From: JAFDVL01 sp043775925
GTDB taxonomy: Bacteria > Acidobacteriota > Blastocatellia > RBC074
Direction: 5' to 3'
Assembly: GCA_043775925.1 (NCBI GenBank)
Contig: JAYVRW010000056.1
Location: forward strand, 1-30,531
DNA: 30,531 nt
The notes beneath the pieces are model-generated. The model worked only from the letters and a program-made list of their open reading frames with translations. It ran no database searches and was not told where the DNA came from. Within the stretch, counting starts at the first letter, position 1, and each line of letters opens with the position of its first letter. Below, in pieces: positions 8,804 to 15,854 of the stretch. The translations under genes were made by a program, and so were the position numbers.

Positions 8804-9538
8804 TCAATTAATCTCAATTTGATTATTTAAGAATGATTCGCTCACCACTTTTGCCAGCACGCCCTGTAATAACTCCGTCTGGTCTTTAGAGTGAAATGCG
8901 CTTATATTCACCCAATCTCCGCCATGATCTAGTCCAAATTTAAATATTGATAATTTTTGACTACAAACTCTTGGAATCAACTTAGTGCTAATGATTATAT
9001 TTCCTTTAATATCTAAGCAATTAATGATTGATTCTAAAAACTCGTGGGTATAAACATTGGGAGTTTGCATACTCGAAGTTAAAAGAAATGCTCGCAACCA
9101 ATCTTTAGCAAGATCAAATACCTCGTCTCTGTTATCTTTTGTGATAGGAACTATTCCGATGAAAAATGTTTCTTCACCCTCCCATTCAAATTCAAATTCA
9201 AGATAGTCACCTTTTTTTATTTGTCCTTTGGATGGAAACAATCCTTTATACGATCTAATCCGATTTCTTGGGAGTGCCTGGTATTCGACCAAGATAAGGT
9301 AAGCATTACCTAACCTTCCGTCAAAGAGTTGACCAGCAATTTCTGACCGAAGATTAAGCGCTTGCTCATAAAGCACATCGTCATCTTCAAGTCCCGCAAT
9401 CCTAACTTCAAGGCAATTAATATTGTGCGCTTTAATTTTGTCATCAACCAACAGAAATTTATGAGACCATCCAGCTTGGATAACCTCATTTTCATCAAGC
9501 TTTGAGTGAGCTATTGTTTGTGGGCTTTTCAAAAACAT
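8804..9538 (-). CDS. Probable immunity protein for the RHS-1 toxin tip
   Basis: This 244-residue protein has no signal peptide or membrane segment and matches no family I can name with certainty. It is acidic and rich in beta-type and aromatic segments (for example DYLEFEFEWEGEETFFIG), as is common in cytoplasmic immunity proteins. The role is inferred from position: it starts immediately after the stop of the RHS toxin gene, in the same direction, which is the standard layout of polymorphic toxin-immunity pairs. I prefer the ATG at 9538, 7 bases past the RHS stop, because GGGAG lies 10 bases upstream. An in-frame ATG at 9559 would overlap the RHS stop by 14 bases and is also possible. The DNA is visibly more AT-rich than clpX next door, which fits horizontal acquisition. 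Confidence 0.75.
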   Translation of the reverse strand: MFLKSPQTIAHSKLDENEVIQAGWSHKFLLVDDKIKAHNINCLEVRIAGLEDDDVLYEQALNLRSEIAGQLFDGRLGNAYLILVEYQALPRNRIRSYKGLFPSKGQIKKGDYLEFEFEWEGEETFFIGIVPITKDNRDEVFDLAKDWLRAFLLTSSMQTPNVYTHEFLESIINCLDIKGNIIISTKLIPRVCSQKLSIFKFGLDHGGDWVNISAFHSKDQTELLQGVLAKVVSESFLNNQIEIN

Positions 9539-9545
9539 TCTTTTA

Positions 9546-12113
9546 TTACTCCCATTCATGGTGATTCGGAAGGCTCTCCCCAGCACGTCCCGAATTAAAA
9601 TGCGGGTTCTGATCGCCTACCCCACCTTCGGGATAAAAAGCTGCCTTATCTTCTCGGATCCAAACCTTCTCTCCTTTATTATTAATGTACTCATACATTC
9701 TCACATTTCGATTATCTAACCCAGCTGCTTTTCCTGCATCAGTGTTAGGTTTAAGAATACGAACTGGTTCTTGGGAGGTCGGTACACCATTTGCCTTTTT
9801 TGCTTCGTTGAAGGCGGCACTTCTGGTTGCACTCTTAGTCGTTACACCGACTCTTTGCTTAGGAACAGATGCATGCAAAAGTGCACCGATTATTGCATTG
9901 CGAGCAGCCCTCCTAATAGTATCAGGATTTTCAAGCTCATGTCGCATGTAGAAAGAGAGCTTCCTGGCATCGTCATCAATACTGATCTGTTCATAGGTAA
10001 GCAACACACTACCCCAAAGCTGTAGGTCACTACCCTCATAAATAACGTGACCATGTTCAAAGAAGTCTCTACTTCCAGTGTAGCGAAAACCACTTAATTC
10101 ATCCTGCCTTCTTGCATGATAGAAGCTGTCGTCAGTAATGATTTCACAACCACCACCGCCGCCAGGAGGACACACTAAATATTTCCGCCCGTCTGGATCA
10201 GTAAATAAACCTGGATTACTGCGAGCATAAGCATATCCATTCCAACTGTGGGGGTCTTCAGGATCAGCTCCTGCATTCTCAGGGTCAACACTCATGAACC
10301 GCCCCTGCATACTTGACATATAGCGTGCCTGTGCATAGTCCAAGCCCGACTCAGTATCTCGCTGATAGCCCGTAAATTTCTGTCGGATCGTACTCAGTGG
10401 CGGCTCATAGCCATATTGTCCGTTAGCGCCATTACGCCGTAACCCCACATACAAATCTTCACCGAATGGCAGGTAATCTTGCCGCTTAATACCTGCTAAC
10501 GACCCTGTGCTATCCGCCGTCATCCGTGTGCTGCCTAAATGGTCTTTTACGATCCAACGAACATTACTGCCTTCGGCAACCACCAACAATTGCCCTTCTC
10601 GATAGCCATATTCCTTCACAGCCGTCGTTGGCGCAGTTGAAAGATATTCAGCAATTAGTTCATCGCTCATTCCATACACGTACCGCCATTCCTGCCCGTT
10701 AGTCGTGCGTTTTATTCGTTTACTGTTACCGTCATAAGCATAAATACCGTTACCACCTGCGCTGGTAGAACCAATCATATGATTCTCAGCGTCATAGGTC
10801 ATTGTTCGCACACCATCATTTGTAATATTTCCTGTTGAATCATAGGTTAGCCCTGCAATCCGATTGTTAGTAGCTGTGTAAGTTGGATTGTAACCATTAA
10901 CTCCACCTACGGTGCTGGTAATCTTGCGATTGCCATATTGGTCGTAACTAAAAGTTTGCCCATCTACGCCTAAGTTCCATGCAGAGCCGTTATTTTGTGC
11001 CTCGGTAAAACTGGAGATTCGATTTAGTGAGTCATAGAAATAATCTGCAAGCTGAGGAGTGACAGAACTGGTATTCGCGTCGTTCAATGGAACATAATGG
11101 AACGCACGGTGTAGGTTCCCATTATTGTCTGTGTCGTCTACATAAGGGTTCCAGCTATTGACGGCATTTGTACCATAATAAAAAATCAAGGCTCCGCGAT
11201 TCCAGTTGACTGGATCAGTTGTCGAACTCAAGCGCACATCCACCATTTGTTGTCGCTTGTTATATTTCAGATTCAAATACAACGGAGTGGTCGTCCCATA
11301 TACTTCTCGTTCTTTTTGTCCAGCCGCTGTGTACGTCGCGCTCGTAACGTAATTACGTGTTGTTCCATCACCAATGTTCCCGCTGAAGTTCGTTAGCTGT
11401 CCTGTTACATTGTAGCCATAGCTCGTTATTCTAGCAGATGGATAAGTTTGCCCTAAGATCATTGAGGCGCGATTATAGCTGGCAGTAATAGGGTAATTAT
11501 TTCCGTTGAGTTGCTGTGTTTTTCGCACCTCTCGACCAAGTTCATCATAACCATAATAATTGCCATCGCTGGCTGTACTGGTGCCGTAAGTCATAGCCAC
11601 CAATTTTCCGATGGCAAACCCGCGATTGAAACCTGCTGGCGCACCTGTCGGAAATGCCTGATTGTCATATTTGTAATACACAGGCGAAGTTGCATTCGCA
11701 GCATTAATGCCTTCGGTTGTTGTACCTGAATAGGTTCTAGATATTTGACGATTGAGCGCATCATAAGCAAAAGTTGTTTTTGCTGTACGTGCATCCGTCT
11801 TAGTCAGAGTATTGCCAAGACTGTCATAGGTGTAAGTTGTCGTGCCGCTCTCAGGATTAGCAGCAGATAATTGTCGCCCCAGTGAATTATAAGTAAAAGT
11901 ACGAGTTTGTGCACCCTGCGTCACGGTCGTTAAATTATCTAAAATGTCGTAGCTGTATGATGCGAGGTAATTCAAACCCGCCGGATCTTCCCAGACTTTA
12001 CACAACCTTCCTAAAGCATCTGTCTCGCGCTTGCGCTGTTTATTCGCCTGATCGGTAGAGGTAATTTGATTACCGGAATAAAGCGTATCCGCATGCGCTC
12101 CATCGGGTGTCAT
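9546..12113 (-). CDS. RHS-1, C-terminal half: YD-repeat shell, RHS core and nuclease-like toxin tip
   Basis: This 855-residue frame consists of YD repeats (for example YDSLGN at 96-101), then the RHS core with DHLGSTR (524-530) and the closing segment ARYMSSMQGRF...DPDGR (about 596-643). Residues 644-855 are the variable tip. Its last 90 residues (AFNEAKKANGVPTSQ at 767-781, GDQNPHFN at 833-840, HHEW at 851-854) resemble the HNH/endonuclease VII-fold toxins often found at the end of RHS proteins, so DNA cleavage in a rival cell is the likely effect. In this family the core self-cleaves and the shell encloses the toxin. The upstream frame (12117-14831) is the same reading frame, separated only by TAA and one Thr codon. 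The ATG at 12113 has only a weak GGACGGGG site, so this half is either made by reinitiation or not made at all. Confidence 0.88.
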   Translation of the reverse strand: MTPDGAHADTLYSGNQITSTDQANKQRKRETDALGRLCKVWEDPAGLNYLASYSYDILDNLTTVTQGAQTRTFTYNSLGRQLSAANPESGTTTYTYDSLGNTLTKTDARTAKTTFAYDALNRQISRTYSGTTTEGINAANATSPVYYKYDNQAFPTGAPAGFNRGFAIGKLVAMTYGTSTASDGNYYGYDELGREVRKTQQLNGNNYPITASYNRASMILGQTYPSARITSYGYNVTGQLTNFSGNIGDGTTRNYVTSATYTAAGQKEREVYGTTTPLYLNLKYNKRQQMVDVRLSSTTDPVNWNRGALIFYYGTNAVNSWNPYVDDTDNNGNLHRAFHYVPLNDANTSSVTPQLADYFYDSLNRISSFTEAQNNGSAWNLGVDGQTFSYDQYGNRKITSTVGGVNGYNPTYTATNNRIAGLTYDSTGNITNDGVRTMTYDAENHMIGSTSAGGNGIYAYDGNSKRIKRTTNGQEWRYVYGMSDELIAEYLSTAPTTAVKEYGYREGQLLVVAEGSNVRWIVKDHLGSTRMTADSTGSLAGIKRQDYLPFGEDLYVGLRRNGANGQYGYEPPLSTIRQKFTGYQRDTESGLDYAQARYMSSMQGRFMSVDPENAGADPEDPHSWNGYAYARSNPGLFTDPDGRKYLVCPPGGGGGCEIITDDSFYHARRQDELSGFRYTGSRDFFEHGHVIYEGSDLQLWGSVLLTYEQISIDDDARKLSFYMRHELENPDTIRRAARNAIIGALLHASVPKQRVGVTTKSATRSAAFNEAKKANGVPTSQEPVRILKPNTDAGKAAGLDNRNVRMYEYINNKGEKVWIREDKAAFYPEGGVGDQNPHFNSGRAGESLPNHHEWE

Positions 12114-12116
12114 AGT

Positions 12117-14831
12117 TTACGTGCCCCGTCCAAGTGCGTCAAAAGTCGAAGTTGTCCACTGTGGGTCGCTGGGTAATGCACCATCTGGAGCATTTGCTCG
12201 AAACGGATTGCTACTACGGTAGGCACGCCCCAATGCATCGAACTGTGTTTCAACGATTGACCAATTACCTCCTCCTTCAAATGAAGCATTCCGCCTTGTT
12301 CTTCCTAAACCATCGTAATAGGCTTTACTAACTAGCAAGCCATCTGCGTTACCATCCTTGTCATTCGCAGTAGTAATAACTTTATTCGTATCGTCATAAC
12401 TAATGAGCGTTTGATTGACAACGGATGTTACCCCAACTGCACGAATGCTTTTCGTAGGGCGGTCTAATGCGTCTTCATAATAAGTGCTATATTTGACAGC
12501 ATTCGGGCCTTCAGTATCAACAGGTTTTCCCAGAAAATAATCAAACTGCGTATACGCAATGTGACCAAGTGCGTTCGTGATTTTGGTGTTGAATGCGAAA
12601 GTACTTTGTGTACCTAGCCAAGTCGAACCAGGTGCAGGCAGCGTATCATTATTTTGAGCGTTCCCATCAGCTATGCCATAGCGATCACTGAAATCGAAAG
12701 TGGTAGCATTATTGTTGGCGTCAATTGTTTTTACGATATTTCCTGCAATATCATATTGGGAATAGGATGAAATTGCGCCAGTCAATGCAGCCGCATCACC
12801 ATAACTGGTTGAAGCTGTGACATTCCCTCTGGGTGTATAAGTTGAAGTAAAAGCCGTATCAAAACCGCTGATATTTGTGCGACTCAGTAATGCATTATGA
12901 TTCGTTCCTGTATACTTATCATATTCGAAAATAGTTTCAGCTTTTTTGATAGCTTCGGCAGCATCAGCAAAGATTTGAACCTTTGTTGATAAGCTTCGCT
13001 GGTGAATCATGGGTAGACTTGTATTCACTGGGTAAGGACTATTATAAACAATACTGTTCTCGGGGTTTGTGCTGAGATAAGACGTTTTTGTTCTTCGCGC
13101 TAATGTGGTACTAGGCGTACCTACACCGTAATCATACTCATCTATTGAGATCGGATTTCCGTAAATGTCATAATCCGAGTGCTTCTTGGAAACTTGATTT
13201 GTTTCGATTAGTGTTGTGATCAAATCGGTAACTTGTGGGCCGCCTGGTAATGTACCTGCTACCCAGGTATTGTTGCTTCTCCGCAGAACATTCGATCCGG
13301 CATCCAGTGCTTCCGTTTGAAATTCCTTAGACTCCTGCCAGGGTCGTCCACCCAACTCGTCATCCCAACTGAGTGAACTCAAGACACTATTATAAAAGTA
13401 ATGTTTTTCGGCATTGATTTGGGTTCCATTGGCATCCTGATTTCGGATGACTACTGTCGAGACCTCGTTGTTATAAACTGTTCCTGTGATGACAGGCAGG
13501 TCATAAATAACTTTTGATTCCAAGACATAGTTAGCAGCATCAGTGTAAACCCGCCGTTCACTCATCCGCCGAAGAATACCTAAGCGCGGCGGATCGGCAG
13601 GATAGTAGAAGGGGCCGATTGCAGTGTAGGAACCGTACACACCTGCTGCTGTCAGCGATGAATCGCCCCTGTCATAATCGTATTCCATTCCGCCTCCGGT
13701 TGGCAGTTCGACCCGTGCGATTTCACCGTAGCTGTTATAGCGGAATTGATAACTGCGTCCATCCGGCAGCACCAGCGCAGAGACTTGATTCGCTGGGTTA
13801 TAAGTGCCTCCCCCCGAAAGTCCCGGAAATAATTGTCCATAGGATTGCAAATAAGAACCTGCGCGTAAGCAATTGATCAAATTTGTACGAGTGATACGGA
13901 TGATGCGCTGTTGCCCACCTGCACCTTTCCATAAAATTCTATCGCAATATCCATACGGAGCTTCGTATACGTTATACTCAAAATTGACTTCTCGATTTAA
14001 AGAATCTATTGCTTTAGTAATCCGTTTCGTGGCGTCGTATGTAAAGCTTGATTTGTTGCCATTGCGATCACGCATCCACTGCACCAAGCCATCTACGATG
14101 CGATAACGAACACCGTTTTTCATGTAGAGATCGCCTGTTGCTCCTGTGTACTGGAGGGCGTTCCCGCCGCCATAGCTATTAACTAAATCATAAAAAGTAC
14201 TGTCAGAAATGAAAGTCGCGGAGGTGCCATTATCACGGGTTGTCCAGATATTTCCACGGAAATTTCCACCGCCGCCAGGCGCACCTCCCGATGTCTGGTC
14301 TACGAATTCGTATTCAGTGCCATCCGGCGCAGAAAAAGTTATCCTGGTCAGGCTGCTATGGTATATCCCGCTATTATCATATTGATTTCCGGCTGATTGA
14401 CGCACAATCATTATTCCAGGCCCGTAGCCAGGTTTCCCTGGCGTATTCCACCAATTATGGCTGGCATAGTGTGACCAATAATATTCATCGGCTTCGGAAT
14501 AGGGGTTATACCATGACCACATTTGCGATTCGACGATCCACGGATCAGGACTAACCCGCAGCGGAATCGTGTATCCGGCTTCGCCGCGCCCACCTACCTG
14601 AAGCAACGGAATACTGACATTCATGCCGCCATTGAATGGATTGATCTGCTCAATGCCGCTGAGTGGATAAGAACCAGCAGGTGCGCCGGGCGCAATGCCT
14701 GGCGGCGTCCAGCCACCTGCTGTTGATGCCTGCGCGAAAGTTTGCGTCCAGCACAAACAACTCACACAAATAATCAGCAGAGCATAACCAATTTTCAGAC
14801 GCAGCGATGAAGGAATGAGCAGATTGAACAT
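12117..14831 (-). CDS. RHS-1, N-terminal half: secreted RHS/YD-repeat protein cut by an in-frame stop
   Basis: This 904-residue frame begins with a signal peptide (hydrophobic 14-28, cleavage near FAQ at 32-34). A region starts ASTAGGWTPPG and contains INPFNGGMNVSIPL, the usual opening of secreted acidobacterial RHS proteins. YD-type repeats then follow (for example YDATKRI and YDIYGNP), which build the hollow shell around a toxin. The frame ends FDALGRGT and then TAA (12117-12119). The next codons, Thr-Met-Thr-Pro-Asp-Gly, continue the same frame into the C-terminal half. Without the stop, one protein of 1761 codons would run from 14831 to 9549. The ATG is supported by AAAGGA 7 bases upstream. 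It follows the small exported cupredoxin-like gene by 56 bases, so the two are probably cotranscribed. Confidence 0.88.
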   Translation of the reverse strand: MFNLLIPSSLRLKIGYALLIICVSCLCWTQTFAQASTAGGWTPPGIAPGAPAGSYPLSGIEQINPFNGGMNVSIPLLQVGGRGEAGYTIPLRVSPDPWIVESQMWSWYNPYSEADEYYWSHYASHNWWNTPGKPGYGPGIMIVRQSAGNQYDNSGIYHSSLTRITFSAPDGTEYEFVDQTSGGAPGGGGNFRGNIWTTRDNGTSATFISDSTFYDLVNSYGGGNALQYTGATGDLYMKNGVRYRIVDGLVQWMRDRNGNKSSFTYDATKRITKAIDSLNREVNFEYNVYEAPYGYCDRILWKGAGGQQRIIRITRTNLINCLRAGSYLQSYGQLFPGLSGGGTYNPANQVSALVLPDGRSYQFRYNSYGEIARVELPTGGGMEYDYDRGDSSLTAAGVYGSYTAIGPFYYPADPPRLGILRRMSERRVYTDAANYVLESKVIYDLPVITGTVYNNEVSTVVIRNQDANGTQINAEKHYFYNSVLSSLSWDDELGGRPWQESKEFQTEALDAGSNVLRRSNNTWVAGTLPGGPQVTDLITTLIETNQVSKKHSDYDIYGNPISIDEYDYGVGTPSTTLARRTKTSYLSTNPENSIVYNSPYPVNTSLPMIHQRSLSTKVQIFADAAEAIKKAETIFEYDKYTGTNHNALLSRTNISGFDTAFTSTYTPRGNVTASTSYGDAAALTGAISSYSQYDIAGNIVKTIDANNNATTFDFSDRYGIADGNAQNNDTLPAPGSTWLGTQSTFAFNTKITNALGHIAYTQFDYFLGKPVDTEGPNAVKYSTYYEDALDRPTKSIRAVGVTSVVNQTLISYDDTNKVITTANDKDGNADGLLVSKAYYDGLGRTRRNASFEGGGNWSIVETQFDALGRAYRSSNPFRANAPDGALPSDPQWTTSTFDALGRGT

Positions 14832-14887
14832 AAGGTTTCCTTTAGCAAATGAGTACGTGTTTCTTTGAATAGTTCGGCGTTACTTAA

Positions 14888-15352
14888 TTATTTTTCTGGT
14901 GGTGTAATCATAACTTCGAGAGACCATTTCGGGTTTGTAATTTCGGTCATGATATAAGTTCCGGGATTCAAATCAACCACGTCTGACCACGAAGCTTTTT
15001 TAGCTGGAACTTTCACCGTTTTAAGTTTCGCACCGACTTCCTTATCGAATTGAAAAGAGAGTTCATTCAAACCTGAACGATTTTGTACGACTAACAGAAA
15101 CGGGCCTTTCGGTCGTGATATTTTTTCTGGATCAAAACCTGTGGGAGTTAATGCCACAAGTTCCACTTCAAGCTTTGGCGCAGTCTGTTTAGTTTGTGCA
15201 ACTGTAGCAAGCGCGGGTAAGGTACCTGTGCGACTGCTCTTCAGTTTCGGCAACCAGCGTCCAGAAGTCGCCAGCCCTGTGATGGCGGTCAGTAATAGCA
15301 AGCTAAAAGCAACGATCTGAAGTTTTGTTAATTTACGAAGTGAAAATGGCAT
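14888..15352 (-). CDS. Small exported protein, possibly cupredoxin-like fold
   Basis: I do not recognise the family of this 154-residue protein with certainty. It has an N-terminal membrane or signal segment (about 11-28), a linker, and a beta-rich domain (about 57-152). The pattern of the domain, with FLLVVQNRS and VVDLNPGTYIM, is like a cupredoxin sandwich, but the usual copper ligands (His, Cys, Met) are missing, so electron transfer is unlikely. The ATG has AGGAG 6 bases upstream. It lies 56 bases before RHS-1 in the same direction, which suggests that it helps export or surface anchoring of the RHS protein; this is inference from position only. Confidence 0.7.
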   Translation of the reverse strand: MPFSLRKLTKLQIVAFSLLLLTAITGLATSGRWLPKLKSSRTGTLPALATVAQTKQTAPKLEVELVALTPTGFDPEKISRPKGPFLLVVQNRSGLNELSFQFDKEVGAKLKTVKVPAKKASWSDVVDLNPGTYIMTEITNPKWSLEVMITPPEK

Positions 15353-15386
15353 AGCTATCTCCTGAGTGAACGGACATCTTTGAAGG

Positions 15387-15403
15387 CAGGCGGACTCCGC
15401 CTG
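15387..15403. repeat. Tight GC-rich hairpin CAGGCGG-act-CCGCCTG
   Basis: A perfect 7-base-pair stem with a 3-base loop lies about 35 bases upstream of the cupredoxin-like start, so it would be in the 5' leader of the toxin-locus transcript. It lacks a U-tract on either side. It may be a REP-like repeat unit or a translation-attenuating hairpin. Confidence 0.5.
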
Positions 15404-15486
15404 ACCAGAAATTTTGTCTGTAAAAGAATTGAATTTTCTGAGGGATGCGCGGACTTACGGTATGAAAATTGCTTAGCCGCGCAATA

Positions 15487-15518
15487 CGTTGCACGTTGCA
15501 CGTTGCACGTTGCACGTT
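15487..15518. repeat. Tandem heptanucleotide repeat (CGTTGCA)x4 plus CGTT
   Basis: Four exact copies of CGTTGCA plus a partial fifth lie in non-coding sequence upstream of the RHS-1 transcription unit. Units of seven bases can change in number by strand slippage. Confidence 0.9.
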
Positions 15519-15618
15519 AAGCGCAAGCAATGGTGTCAAAGTTTTCGCTTGTTCTAACGAAACCATCAAGGACTCCCGTTCTAAAATCCTGTTGACTGCT
15601 CTGATGTAATAAAAATGA

Positions 15619-15688
15619 ACGCGTCTCAAAATTGGCTTACGGGCTGAACACAACTTTTCTGGCTACGATTGTTTTTCTTGAGACGCGT
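15619..15688. repeat. Inverted repeat ACGCGTCTCAA / TTGAGACGCGT
   Basis: Perfect 11-base arms at 15619-15629 and 15678-15688 surround a 48-base loop. The position is between the xylanase stop and the RHS-1 unit. It may be a small non-autonomous repeat or a regulatory site; nothing inside is coding. Confidence 0.6.
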
Positions 15689-15854
15689 GAAATCTAGCAT
15701 ACCTGTCACGATGCGTGTCAAGGGCTGGATCGTAAATATTCAAAAAAATTTAATGAGCCTGCGCGAACTAACAGTTCACGCGACATTCGACCGCCAAAGG
15801 AGATTAATCTTAGTTTTCGTATTACCACTGTTGTTTCATTTTACGTTGCAGATA

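Larger units (their letters stand above)
15353..15854. other. 500-base gap between the xylanase and the cupredoxin-like gene
   Basis: No gene is supported. The gap holds three separate repeat structures, each listed on its own: a tight hairpin (15387-15403), a heptanucleotide tandem repeat (15487-15518) and an inverted repeat (15619-15688). The promoter of the cupredoxin-like/RHS-1 unit should lie here, but no clear -35/-10 pair was found. Confidence 0.5.

Noticed and set aside
15333..15653. 106-residue open frame through the heptamer repeat
   Set aside because: It reads through tandem repeats and hairpins and overlaps the leader of the cupredoxin-like gene; composition is not protein-like.
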